From Streptomyces sp. P3 (lineage in GTDB: Bacteria; Actinomycetota; Actinomycetes; Streptomycetales; Streptomycetaceae), in assembly GCA_016893485.2 (NCBI GenBank), contig JAFEKX020000001.1, forward strand, positions 1,984,001-2,048,000: a DNA stretch of 64,000 bases, in the 5' to 3' direction. Below are positions 10,359 through 19,497 of the stretch, piece by piece; the stretch's first letter is position 1; every line of letters begins with the position of its first letter. The translations under genes were made by a program, and so were the position numbers. Below the pieces are notes generated by a model, which had not been told where the DNA came from, did no database searches, and worked only from the letters and a program-made list of their open reading frames with translations.

Positions 10359-10998
10359 GCCGGCGCTCCTTCCAGGATGGGCTGCGGGGCCTTGCGGGAG
10401 CGCAGCCACCAGTCGCGCATGCCCCACAGGACGAGTGCGCCGTAGATGACGTAGACGAAGCCGGAGAACGCGAAGCCGTTGGCGAAGTTGAGGGGGACGC
10501 CGACGAGGTCGACGAGGAGCCAGGCGAACCAGAACTCGACCATGCCGCGGGCCTGGGCGTACATCGCGACGACGGTGCCGACGAAGATGTAGGCGTCGGG
10601 CCACGGGTCCCAGGACAGGGACGGGTACGCCGTGAAGAGGGCGGCCACGGCCACGGTCCCGACGGCGGCGGAGCCGGCCAGGATCGCGCGCTCGCGCCAG
10701 GTGGCGAAGCGGGGGTGATGTGGCCGTCGGCGGAGCCGCCTCTGCCGCGGTTCCACTGCCACCAGCCGTAGCCCGCGACGACCATGACGACGATCTGCTT
10801 GCCCGCGCTGCCGGAGAGGTGGGCGGTGGCGAACGCGGCGAAGAGGATCAGGCCGGAGACGAACTGGGTGGGCCAGCTCCAGATCGAACGCCGCCAGCCG
10901 AAGGCGAGGCCTATCAGGCCGATGACGTTGCCGATCATGTCCGACCACTTGATGTGCTGGCCGAACAGGACGAAGGCCTCGGAGTTGAGCCAGTTCAC
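10355..10998 (-). CDS. ribM: RibM/PnuX-type riboflavin transporter (PnuC family), frameshifted
   Basis: PnuC-fold membrane protein: [53 protein letters not shown], then after a break near 10716 [20 protein letters not shown] and [20 protein letters not shown]. Between riboflavin synthase and ribAB this gene matches ribM of the Streptomyces and Corynebacterium rib operons, an energy-independent riboflavin importer, rather than the nicotinamide riboside PnuC. The GTG start at 10998 overlaps the ribE stop, and its own stop overlaps the ribAB start, so translation is coupled on both sides. Confidence 0.85.
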
Positions 10999-11597
10999 GG
11001 AGTCACCTCGCGTGAACCCATCAGCCGCTCCACGTACTTGGCGATGACGTCGACCTCGAGGTTGACCGGGTCGCCGGGCTGCTTGTGGCCCAGCGTGGTC
11101 AGGCCGAGGGTGGTGGGGATGAGGCTGACGGTGAAGTAGTCAGGTCCCGCGTCGACGACGGTGAGGCTGATGCCGTCGACGGTGATGGAGCCCTTCTCGA
11201 CGACGTAGCGCGTGAGGTCGGCCGGGAGCGAGATCTTGACGATCTCCCAGTTCTCGGACGGCTTGCGCTCGATGATCTCGCCGGTGCCGTCGACGTGCCC
11301 CTGCACGATGTGGCCGCCGAGGCGGGCGCCGAGGGCCATGGGGCGTTCGAGGTTGACGCGGGAGCCGACGGCGAGGACGCCCAGGCTGGAGCGGTTCAGG
11401 GTCTCGGCCATGACGTCGGCGGTGAACTCGTCACCCTCGAACTCCACGACGGTGAGACAGACGCCGTTCACGGCGATGGAGTCGCCGTGCTTCGCGCCCT
11501 CGGTGACGATGGGGCCGCGCAGACGAAAGCGGGAGGCGTCGTCGAGACTCTCGACGGCGGTGACCTCACCCAGCTCTTCGACGATTCCGGTGAACAC
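10995..11597 (-). CDS. ribE: Riboflavin synthase alpha chain
   Basis: Last riboflavin step: dismutation of two lumazines. Two lumazine-binding barrels are visible: FTGIVEELGEV with VNGVCLTVVEFEGDEFTADV in the first (residues 1-95) and LGGHIVQGHVDGTGEIIER with ITVDGISLTVVDAGPDYFTV in the second. Intact 200 residues with a GTG start (MFTGIVEE). It is first in the rib unit, 150 bp downstream of the FMN aptamer, so it is the gene most directly controlled by it. Confidence 0.95.
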   Translation of the reverse strand: MFTGIVEELGEVTAVESLDDASRFRLRGPIVTEGAKHGDSIAVNGVCLTVVEFEGDEFTADVMAETLNRSSLGVLAVGSRVNLERPMALGARLGGHIVQGHVDGTGEIIERKPSENWEIVKISLPADLTRYVVEKGSITVDGISLTVVDAGPDYFTVSLIPTTLGLTTLGHKQPGDPVNLEVDVIAKYVERLMGSREVTP

Positions 11598-11748
11598 TTC
11601 CCGGGTCCTCCTGCCTCATAGGGCACGGACTCCGGGGCCTGTCGAAGACGACAGAATGAAACGGACGAGAACACCGGGAACGACGCCGGACAGAACCCGT
11701 CCACACAGGACGAGCCAATACGGCGGCGCGCACGAATGCCCGCCCGCC

Positions 11749-11876
11749 GCGCACTGCCTCCCATCCGGACTTTAACCGTCGGTCCAGGAATTTCACCTGG
11801 TCAACCGGCCGCTGGAAGCGGACGGGTCGCGGACTGTAACCGCCGGTTCGGACTTTCACCGACCCCGGAGTGCGCT
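11749..11876 (-). promoter_or_regulatory. FMN riboswitch (RFN element)
   Basis: On the minus strand the element contains GGTCGGTGAAAGTCCG, GTTACAGTCCGCGAC, ACCAGGTGAAATTCCTGG and ACGGTTAAAGTCCGGATGGG, ending GGAGGCAGTGC. These are the conserved RFN boxes in the right order with closing P1 strands (GCACTCC / GGCAGTGC). It precedes ribE and should switch off the ribE-ribM-ribAB-ribH unit when FMN is plentiful. Confidence 0.95.
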
Positions 11877-12282
11877 GCTTCTGGTACACGGCCAGTGTGC
11901 CACGCCGGGCAAGGGTCCATACAGGTGAAGGGTGTGGGCTGGCTCACAGACAGTGCCGCTGGACTTCTCAACCGGCCCCTACCTGCTGGATCATATGGTC
12001 TAGTCCTTTTCGGATCTCCGAGGGGACACCTCTGGACCGGTCCGGCGGTGGTGACGACGGCCCTTGCCCACCGCCGGGCCACTCAATGCCGCGCGGCGGC
12101 CGAGGTCGGCTCCGGCTCGGGCCGTGCGAGCAGTGCGTCGGTGCGTGGCTGTCGGAGCCCGAGTGCGTGTGAGTTCGTGGCTGGGCGCGCAGTTCCCGCG
12201 CCCCTGGGTGGGGGCGCTCACCCCGGGCGGAAACGTTGCGGGCCAGAGCGCGGGCCCGGCGCGGGTGTTGCGGGTCGGATTC
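11877..12282. other. Non-coding gap with a GntR-like half-palindrome and a dispersed repeat
   Basis: No credible gene lies between the riboswitch and the ROK gene. At 11996-12006 TGGTCTAGTCC matches the TGGTCTAGACC core of DasR-type sites at 10 of 11 positions. At 12178-12204 a second copy of the dispersed repeat occurs, reading GCGCGCAGTTCCCGCGCCCC with one C fewer than copies 1 and 3. The promoter for the rib unit must lie on the minus strand just above 11880, but no clear -35/-10 pair is visible. Confidence 0.45.
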
Positions 12283-12530
12283 GGGTGACCGCCAAGGGGC
12301 CGAGCGGGCGCGGAAGTTGAGGGCTGGCGGGCAACTCCCGCTGGGGCCACCCTGTACGGCTGGCAAGACGCGGGTGACCGCCAACGGGCGTGCCGGGCAA
12401 GGACGTTGGCGGATTACCCGAACAACTCGCCCTGAGACCCGTCCTGTACGGCTGGCCAGGTGCGCGTGACCGCCAACAGGCGTGCGGGGCGCAGACGTTG
12501 GCGGGTTACCCGAACAGCTCACCCTGGGCG
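12283..12530. repeat. Degenerate tandem repeat (~92 bp) derived from the ROK gene 3' end
   Basis: The ROK 3' end with its stop (TTGGCGGGTTACCCGAACAG at 12498) is repeated 92 bp away as TTGGCGGATTACCCGAACAA at 12406. CCTGTACGGCTGGC recurs at 12351 and 12443, and GTGACCGCCAA recurs near 12285, 12374 and 12466. So two full copies and partial flanking copies sit just beyond the stop codon. Confidence 0.7.
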
Positions 12531-13854
12531 CCGTCCTGGGCGGTCAGCAAGGCGCCGCGCAGGACGGCCGCGCCGCCCAGGACGCTGGGGCGGACCTCCG
12601 CGGGGAGCGGGGACATGCGGGTGACGCGTTCGGCTACGCGTACGGCGAGTTCGTCGCCGCCGGCCTGGCCGACCTCGCCGCCGAGGACCACGCACCCGGG
12701 GTCCAGCAGCGCGACGACGGAGGCGACACCGAGGGCGAGCCGGTCGGCGAGAGCGTCGAGGAAGCGGCCGGCGGAGGCGGAGGCCGCCCCGGCATCGACA
12801 CCCAGTTCCGAACCGCCCGCGACGCCGACACCCGCTCCCGAACCACCCCCGACACCGACACCGACCTCGGCGCCGACACCGACGCCGACGCCGACAGCCA
12901 AGTCACCCCCGTCACCAGCTCCGGCACCGACTCCGACGTCACCCCGGCCCCGTCACCGCTCACCGCCCCCACAGCCCACCGAACCACCCCGGCCGCCCCA
13001 GCCCCCTCCCCCGCCGAGCCCAACACCCCGCACTCCCGGGCAAGTTCGAGCACCGCCGCCGCCCCGGCCAGCGAGTGGAAGCCGCCCTCGCAATCCGTCG
13101 CCGAGGGGAACCCCTCGTCCCCGGCACTGGCAGGAACCCGATCTCCCCGCACCCCCGACGCCCCCGGCGCACCGCCCCGTCCAGGACCACCGCCGCGCCG
13201 ATGCCCATCCCGAGCCAGAACAGGACGAACGTGTCGCGGTCGTGGGCCGCGCCGTCGCGTTGTTCGGCGAGGGCCGCGAGGTTGGTCTCGTTCTCGACGA
13301 CGATGTGGGTGCCGGGGAGGCGTTCGTGGAGGGCGGCGACGAGGCGGCGGTGCCAGGCGGGCAGGCCGGTGGTGTCGCGGAGTTCGCCCGTGGCGGGGGT
13401 CGATGAGGCCGGGGGCGCCGACGCCGACGGTGTGGAGGCGTTCCGCGCCCGCCTCCTTCGCGGCCCGCTCCACCAGCGCCACGGCCTGCTCGACCGCGGG
13501 ACCGGTGCCCGACGCCCCGTCGATCGGCACGGACGCCTCCGCGAGCACCCGCCCGACGAGGTCGGAGACGACCACGGAGACGCCCTCGAGGCGGACATCC
13601 AGCGCGGCGAGGTACGCGCGGTCGGCGACGAGGCCGTACAACCGGGCGTTCGGACCGCGCCGTTGCTCGCCCGACTCGCCGACCATCTCGATCAGCCCGG
13701 AGGCGGTGAGGCGTTCGACGAGGTCGGCGACGGTGGGCCGGGACAGTCCGGTCAGCTGCTTCAACTGCCCCGCCGTCAGCGGGCCTTCCTGCTGCAGCAG
13801 CCGCAGGGCGAGCCGGTCGTTGATGGCCCGGGCGGTGCTCGGGGATGCGGGCAT
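12506..13854 (-). CDS. ROK-family transcriptional regulator, frameshifted, with low-complexity insert
   Basis: N-terminal winged helix: LRLLQQEGPLTAGQLKQLTG and LSRPTVADLVERLTASGLIE. The ROK sugar-kinase-like domain follows: HTVGVGAPGLIDP, IVVENETNLAALAE, FVLFWLGMGIGAAVVLDG and LDALADRLALGVASVVALLD. It would repress sugar-related genes and release on binding a sugar or sugar phosphate. It is divergent from an MFS exporter/permease with a palindrome between them, the standard arrangement. Breaks near 13396 (extra G), 13195, 13115 and 12925. A Gly/Val-rich expansion of some 60-90 residues (12780-12960) interrupts the domain ahead of RFLDALADRL; I know of no such insert in ordinary ROK proteins. 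Confidence 0.8.
12780..12960. repeat. Hexanucleotide-type repeat inside the ROK gene
   Basis: Runs of GACACC/GACGCC hexamers (for example CCGACACCGACACCGACC and ACACCGACGCCGACGCCGAC) encode a Gly/Val/Ser-rich tract on the minus strand. The period of six keeps the frame. This is a slippage-prone coding minisatellite. Confidence 0.65.
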
Positions 13855-13908
13855 GCCGGGAATCCTCCCAGATCGAGGCGGTGCGACGGGCGTCCGGTAA
13901 TTCTCTAT

Positions 13909-13931
13909 CTATCAGGCAGGGTTCCTGATAG
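13909..13931. promoter_or_regulatory. Palindromic operator between ROK and MFS genes
   Basis: CTATCAGG (13909-13916) and CCTGATAG (13924-13931) form perfect 8-bp arms around a 7-bp spacer. It lies 55 bp from the ROK start and 66 bp from the MFS start, next to AT-rich TATCTATC and GATAGTTTAC that could be -10 elements. It is the obvious binding site for the adjacent ROK regulator; binding is inferred. Confidence 0.65.
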
Positions 13932-13996
13932 TTTACGCGGCGCGAGTGGGGATCAGAACAATCGAGCGGGACACGACCAACTGGAGGGGCCGGACG

Positions 13997-15206
13997 ATGA
14001 GCGAAGTGGTCTACGACCGACACGAGGTGAAGCGTGCCCGGTACGCCGTGGCGGCCGTCTTCGCCGTGCACGGCGCGGTCACCGGCTCGTTCGCGACCCG
14101 GGTGCCGTGGATCCAGGACCACGCGCACGTCGCCGCGGGCTGGCTCGGATTCGCCCTCGCCTTCGGGGCGTTCGGCGCGTCCTGCTCGATGCCGCTGGCC
14201 GGCTGGATCACCCACCGCTTCGGCAGCCGTACGGCGCTGCGCGGCCTGATCGCCATGTGGACCATGTCCCTGATCCTGCCGTCGCTGGCGCCGAACCTGG
14301 TCACCCTGTGCCTGGCGATGTTCACGTACGGAGCGAGCGCGGGCATGGCCGACGTCGCCATGAACGCGCTCGGTCGGTGGAGATCGAGCGGCTCCTCGAC
14401 AAGTCGATCATGTCGAGCCTGCACGGCATGTGGAGCGCGGGCGCCCTGATCGGCTCGGCCGGCGGCACGCTCGCCGCACATCTCGGCTCGGACGCGCGCG
14501 TGCACCACCTCATCGCGGCCCTGATCCTCACCGCCCTCGGCGTCGGCGCCTGCCACTGGGTGCTCGACATCCCCGGGTGTCGCCGAGGAGGCCCCGCCCG
14601 GTTCACGCTGCCGCCGAAGTCCGCGCTGCTCATCGGCGCGGTGGGCTTCTGCGCGGTGTTCGCGGAGGGGGCGAGCCTGGACTGGTCGGCGGTGTTCCTG
14701 CACGACCAGTTGGGCACGTCGGCCGGTCTCGCGGCGGCTTCGACGACCGGTTTCATGCTGACCATGGCGGTGGCCCGGCTGGTGGGCGACGCGGTGGTGA
14801 ACCGCTTCGGTTCGGTGCGTACGGTCCGCGCGGGCGGGCTGCTGGCCGTGGGCGGCGGGCTGCTGATCGTCCTGGCGGACAACCCGGCGCTGGCGATGGG
14901 CGGCTTCGCGCTGCTCGGCCTCGGCATCGCCGTGGTCGTCCGCTCTGCTTCGCGGCGGCGGGCCGCAGCGGTCCGAACCCGAGCCAGGCCATCGCGGGCG
15001 TCGCGACGATCACCTACACCTCGGGCCTGATCGCGCCCAGCCTGATCGGCGGGGTGGCGCAGGCCACGAGCCTGGTCGTGTCGTTCTGCCTGGTCACAGT
15101 GTTGGCGGGCGGCCTCGCGGTCTTCGCGGGCGTGCTGCGCGCCGGGGACCGGGACCGCCCGAAGGTCAGTCCGCCGAGCGCAGCAGTGTCCGGACCACGG
15201 TCCTGA
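13997..15206 (+). CDS. MFS transporter, frameshifted
   Basis: About 400 residues and 12 hydrophobic segments once repaired. Characteristic parts are FATRVPWIQDHAHVAAGWLG, ITHRFGSRTALRGLIAMWTM (loop 2-3 MFS motif), SIMSSLHGMWSAGALIGSA and AVFAEGASLDWSAVFLHDQL. This subfamily resembles FucP/YbjJ-like sugar or drug MFS proteins found beside ROK regulators. Breaks near 14371 and 14945, plus a compensating gain/loss pair at about 14586/14597. The start ATG follows GGAGGGGCC. The 3' end overlaps the convergent thioesterase gene by about 40 bp. Confidence 0.8.
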
Positions 15207-15624
15207 ACGCGTCGCTCCAGGGCGCGGGGCGCAGCGTCCCCGCGTCCAGCCGGACCAGCACCCGGGTCCCGGTGGCGTACGTCGTCGTCCCGTCCGCCGA
15301 GCAGAACCGGAAGCCGTACGTCAGCCCGGTGGTGCCGAGCCGGTCCAGCCAGAGGTGCACGGCGTACGGGCCCGACCTGGTGACCGGCGCGTCGTAGCTG
15401 ATCAGCAGCTCCTTCACCACGTTGCAGGCGTCACCGGCGGTCGCCCAGTCGCCGTCGAAGCGGATCCCGTGTTCCTGCCACAGCTCGGTCCAGGCGCGCT
15501 CGACGAGCAGCGGGTAGCGGGCGTTGTGCAGCATGCCGAGCGCGTCGAGGTCGTCGAAGTGGACGGTGACCGGGACGAGCCGGCCGTGGGACACGGCGGT
15601 GGCGGGCGGGCTTTCGACGGTCAC
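15166..15624 (-). CDS. Acyl-CoA thioesterase (4HBT hot-dog fold)
   Basis: Intact 152-residue protein. FDDLDALGMLHNARYPLLVE holds the Asp and HN(A/x)RY pattern of 4-hydroxybenzoyl-CoA thioesterase-like enzymes (YbgC/FcbC). It would hydrolyse an acyl-CoA in the cytosol; chain preference is unknown. It is convergent with the MFS gene and shares its last 40 bp. The 170-bp gap to the lyase gene holds only a short imperfect duplication of GGTGGATCTAC near 15737-15760. Confidence 0.8.
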   Translation of the reverse strand: MTVESPPATAVSHGRLVPVTVHFDDLDALGMLHNARYPLLVERAWTELWQEHGIRFDGDWATAGDACNVVKELLISYDAPVTRSGPYAVHLWLDRLGTTGLTYGFRFCSADGTTTYATGTRVLVRLDAGTLRPAPWSDAFRTVVRTLLRSAD

Positions 15625-15794
15625 GGCGGGACTCCCGAGCGGTACTGGTGGGGCGGTGAAGACTGTGGGGACCGCCCCATTCTAAGCGACCGCTCAGGAG
15701 CCCCTGTCAGGAAGGCCCTGGTCGGACGGGCCTACGGGGTGGATCTACTAGGTGGATCTACGGAGTGGGTCTGCGAGTGACCTACGGCCGCGGG

Positions 15795-17064
15795 TCAACC
15801 GGCGATCGAGTCCAGCTGCTCGGCCGCCGGGCGCAGCGCCCACAGGTCACCTCCGGGCGGCGCCTCCAGTTTCGGTACGGCCGCCTTCGCCCGGGCGTCT
15901 CCCGCGTCGGCCGCCGCGTGGACGACGTCGCTCGCCGCGTACCGGTAGAACTCCAGCTCCGGGTGCGACCACGCGGCGGCTCCGGTCGCGGCGGGCAGCA
16001 GATAGTCGACCGCCTTCGACAGGCCCTGTCCGTCCGAGCCTTGATAGGTCCACAGGTTCACGCCGACATGCCGGCCGATGGCGGCGAGCCGGGTGTACGC
16101 GACCAGGTCGAAGGTCGAGTAGTGCCAACTCCGGGTCCGGGCGAGCTCCTGCGGCTGGCTGCCGTCACTCGCGATCTGCGGGTCGATGCGCTTGGCCCGC
16201 GCGTCCAGCACGGTCCGCCGGGCCAGCGCCGTGTCACCGGTCGCGTAGGCCAGGGCGGCCAACTGCATGTCGTAGAAGGTGCCGTGGTTGTTGGCGGCGG
16301 CGCCCTCCTCCTTGCCGAAGGCGCTGTCCTTGAGCCAGCCGAGGAAGGCGGAGTTCCAACTGGCCATCGCCGTACGGTCGTTCCGCGTCCAGCCGGGGGC
16401 GCCGGTGCCGAGGATCGCGATGGCGTCGACGACGCTGGTGTACGACTGGGAGAAGTCGATGATGCCGATGGCGCGGCCGTCGTACTTGCAGGGGATGAAC
16501 TGGGCGTGGTTCAGGTTGGGGTTCATCTTCGTGGCCGGGTCGAGGAACCAGGTGCGCAGGACCTGGTCGGCCTTGTGTGCGTAGCGCTTGTCGCCCGTGT
16601 AGTACCAGGCGAGCGCGAGGTCGTACGTCGAGTCGAAGACCTTCTCCACGTCCTGGCGGTCGGTCCCCGTGTCGACCTCGGGGTTGCGCTGCCCGTCGCG
16701 CTGGACGTACGGGCAGCCCCAGGGGTTGTCGGCGGTCGGGGTGGTCGTGGGCCACCAGTACGGGGCCTGGCTCAGGTAGTCGTGAACGTCCCCTCCGGGG
16801 CGGGCTTCGGCTTGTCGACGACCGTCCAGGGGCCCTGGTCCAGCCAGTTGTCGGCGCGGGCCGTCAACTGCTTCAGCGCGTGCCGGAGTTGGGGTCCCCG
16901 CGGTCCAGACGGAGCTTGGTCTGCTGGAGGCGGGTGCCGTCGAGGACGGCGGTCCTGGGGGCGGCCGGTGCCGTGCGCGCGGAGGCGGAGGCGGAGGGGG
17001 CGAACAGGGCTGTCAGTGTTGCCGCGGCCACCAGCAGAACACTCAGTCGGGGTCTTCTACTCAC
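15795..17064 (-). CDS. Secreted alginate-lyase-family (PL5-like) polysaccharide lyase, frameshifted
   Basis: Sec signal peptide at the N-terminus (RRPRLSVLLVAAATLTALF, then SASA). The mature part has YLSQAPYWWP, DLALAWYYTGDKRYAHKADQ, NNHGTFYDMQLAALAYATGD and RSWHYSTFDLVAYTRLA. The Asn-Asn-His and the later Trp-His-Tyr clusters match the catalytic groove of alpha/alpha-barrel alginate lyases. It should cut uronic-acid polysaccharides outside the cell. The GTG start follows GGAG at good spacing. Breaks near 16880 and 16795. It is divergent from a uracil permease, with palindromes in the gap. Confidence 0.82.
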
Positions 17065-17086
17065 CGATCAACTCCGATCAGATATG

Positions 17087-17099
17087 TGAACGCAGTTCA
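17087..17099. promoter_or_regulatory. Palindrome upstream of the polysaccharide lyase
   Basis: TGAACGCAGTTCA has 5-bp arms and a 3-bp centre, 23 bp above the lyase start. It could be the operator of an uronate-type regulator. Nothing in the window encodes an evident KdgR/IclR protein. Confidence 0.4.
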
Positions 17100-17144
17100 T
17101 GAGTGGAACCGTGCGAGCGTAGAACCCCGAGGTACCCGTGACAA

Positions 17145-17155
17145 TGGTCCGGACC
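17145..17155. promoter_or_regulatory. dre-like palindrome in the lyase/permease gap
   Basis: TGGTCCGGACC contains the perfect palindrome GGTCCGGACC and differs from the DasR core TGGTCTAGACC at two central bases. Further on, GAATTC-AGCTAGC-GAATTC at 17170-17188 forms another near-symmetric element 27 bp before the permease start. Confidence 0.35.
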
Positions 17156-17214
17156 GTCTTCAGATGGACAGAATTCAGCTAGCGAATTCCGCTACGGAGA
17201 AAGCGAACCCCACC

Positions 17215-18615
17215 ATGGACCTCGGCGTGCGCTGGAAGCTGCACGGTGACGGGCGGACGCCCGCGCCCGGAGCGGTCGTCCGCCCCGACGAACGGCTCTC
17301 TTGGCCGCGCACGATCGGGCTCGGCGCCCAGCACGTGGTGGCGATGTTCGGCGCGTCCTTCGTGGCGCCGGTCCTCATGGGCCTCGACCCCAACCTCGCG
17401 ATCATGATGTCCGGCGTCGCGACCGTGATCTTCCTGCTCGCGACCAGGGGCAGGGTGCCCAGCTACCTCGGCTGTTCGCTCTCCTTCGTGGGCGTGGCCG
17501 CGGTGATCCGGGCGCAGGGCGGGACGAGCGCGACGGTCACCGGCGCGGTGTTCGTCGTCGGCGTCGTGCTGTTCCTGGTCGGGGTCGCCGTGCAGCGGTT
17601 CGGGGCGCGGATCATCCACGCCGCGATGCCGCCGATCGTCACCGGCGCGGTGGTCATGCTGATCGGCTTCAACCTCGCCCCGGTCACCGCCGCCACGTAC
17701 TGGCCGCAGGACCAGTGGACGGCCCTGCTCGTCATGGCGTTCACCGGTCTGGCCGTCGTCTGTCTGCGTGGTTTCTGGTCCCGCGTCGCGATCTTCCTGG
17801 GCCTGGTCTTCGGCTACGGCGTGTCCTGGGCCTTCGACCGGATCTTCGGCCGCATCCACTCGATGAGCACGAGCGGCGAGGTCACCGACCACTGGCGCCT
17901 GGACCTCTCCGCCGTCGGCAAGGCCGACTGGGTCGGGCTGCCGTCCTTCCACGGGCCGACGTTCCAGTGGTCGGCGATCCTGGTCGCGCTGCCGGTGGTG
18001 CTCGCACTGGTCGCCGAGAATGCCGGTCACGTCAAGGCAGTCGGCGAGATGACCGGCGACCCGCTGGACGACAAGCTCGGCACCGCGATCTCCGCGGACG
18101 GGGTCGCGTCGATGCTGTCGACCGCCGTCGGCGGCCCGCCCAACACCACCTACTCCGAGAACATCGGCGTGATGGCCGCGACCCGCGTCTACTCCACCGC
18201 CGCCTACTGGGCCGCCGCCTGCTTCGCCCTCCTCTTCGGCCTCTGCCCCAAGTTCGGCGCGATCGTGGCCGCGATCCCGGGCGGCGTCCTCGGCGGGATC
18301 ACCGTCATCCTCTACGGCATGATCGGCCTGCTCGGCGCGCAGATCTGGCTCAACTCCGGTGTGGATCTGCGCAATCCGCTGAACCTGGTACCGGCCGCGG
18401 CGGGCATCATCATCGGAGTCGGCGGTGTCTCGATCAGGTTCAGCGACAACTTCACCCTCAGCGGCATCGCGCTCGGCACGCTCGTCGTCATCACCGGCTA
18501 CCACGCCCTGCGCTACCTCGCGCCCGCCCATCTCAAGTCGGAGCAACCGCTGTTGGACGAGGGGACGTCGTCGTACGACTCCCCCGACGGCCCGGGTCGG
18601 CGCGCCCGGCCGTAG
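17215..18615 (+). CDS. uraA: Uracil permease (NCS2 family)
   Basis: Intact. From ATG 17215 (MDLGVRWKLHGDG) it has 466 residues; an upstream in-frame ATG at 17086 exists, but the added segment is unlike the family. LGAQHVVAMFGASFVAPVLM, the substrate segment LVAENAGHVKAVGEMTGDP and STAVGGPPNTTYSENIGVMA are signature NCS2 motifs (QH, AENxGH, GG.P.TTY.EN). About 13-14 hydrophobic segments. Takes up uracil with protons across the plasma membrane. It ends in a hydrophilic tail. Regulation may involve the palindromes upstream. Confidence 0.9.
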   Translation: MDLGVRWKLHGDGRTPAPGAVVRPDERLSWPRTIGLGAQHVVAMFGASFVAPVLMGLDPNLAIMMSGVATVIFLLATRGRVPSYLGCSLSFVGVAAVIRAQGGTSATVTGAVFVVGVVLFLVGVAVQRFGARIIHAAMPPIVTGAVVMLIGFNLAPVTAATYWPQDQWTALLVMAFTGLAVVCLRGFWSRVAIFLGLVFGYGVSWAFDRIFGRIHSMSTSGEVTDHWRLDLSAVGKADWVGLPSFHGPTFQWSAILVALPVVLALVAENAGHVKAVGEMTGDPLDDKLGTAISADGVASMLSTAVGGPPNTTYSENIGVMAATRVYSTAAYWAAACFALLFGLCPKFGAIVAAIPGGVLGGITVILYGMIGLLGAQIWLNSGVDLRNPLNLVPAAAGIIIGVGGVSIRFSDNFTLSGIALGTLVVITGYHALRYLAPAHLKSEQPLLDEGTSSYDSPDGPGRRARP

Positions 18616-18723
18616 GCGTACGACGCCGCGAACGCGCCGGCCGCGCCCCGGACCCGTTCCCCGTTCTGGGAAGTGTCGGGCCCGGCGGCACCTCGGCCGG
18701 CCCGGGACTGGGACGCTGCCCTC

Positions 18724-19409
18724 ATGGGGCAATTGGCACACATCACCACACCTGTGGACATCGTCGTCTCCCGGCTGCGCGCGCTCGACGAGGAACTGCC
18801 CGCGCGGGACGGGGTCGCGGTCTTCAACCGCGTCTACCTCGCCGTCACGCGGGCGGTCGACCGGAGCGTCGACGCCGGGCGGTTCGCCGACGCGCGGGCC
18901 GCGGTCGCGCTGGACGTACGGTTCGCGGAGCGGTACCTCGCGGCCGTGGACGCGGCGGCCAACGGACGCCGCCCGCCCGCCTGTTGGCGCCCGCTGTTCC
19001 AGCTCCGCCGCCATCCGGGCGTACGGCCGCTGCAGTTCGCCCTGTCCGGGATCAACGCGCACATCGGCCACGATCTCGCGCTCGCCGTCGTGGACGCGTG
19101 TCGCACGCTGGACTGCGAACCGGCCGAGCTGGAGGACGAGTTCGACCGCGTGGGCGATCTCCTCGTGTCGCTGGAGGGCGCATCCGCGAGGAGCTGATGC
19201 CGGGGCCCGATCTGTTCCAGATCGCCGATCCGCTCACCCATCTGCTCGGCTCATGGAGCCTGGAGCGCGCCCGGGAGGCGACCTGGACGGCGGCGCGGGC
19301 CCTGTGGGCGCTGCGTGGACTGCCCGATGTGGCCGAGGAGTTCACCGAACGGCTGGACGCGGCGGTGGGACTCGCGGGGCGCATGCTGCTCACGCCACTG
19401 CCGGACTGA
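18724..19409 (+). CDS. DUF5995 family protein, frameshifted
   Basis: Starts GQLAHITTPVDIVVSRLRAL; later FQLRRHPGVRPLQFALSGIN and AHIGHDLALAVVDACRT, the conserved 'GINAHI.HDL' pattern of DUF5995. After a break near 19178 it continues LMPGPDLFQIADPLTHLLGS and ends LLTPLPD. About 228 residues when repaired. The many His/Asn residues suggest a helical bundle; biochemical function is unknown. It stands alone between uraA and the F420-type oxidoreductase. Confidence 0.75.
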
Positions 19410-19497
19410 TCCAGCCATACCGGGGAGCGGGACCCACCGGACGCCGTCGGGAGCGTTACGTTGACGGTTCAAGTGCCTGTTGCGAAGGAGCACGAGC

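Noticed and set aside
11736..12320. ORFs in the rib-ROK gap
   Set aside because: They cross the FMN riboswitch and the repeats on both strands, without ribosome sites or recognisable domains.
17170..17188. GAATTC-AGCTAGC-GAATTC as a cloning scar
   Set aside because: The flanking sequence is continuous native-looking promoter DNA with no vector sequence; more likely a natural near-palindrome.
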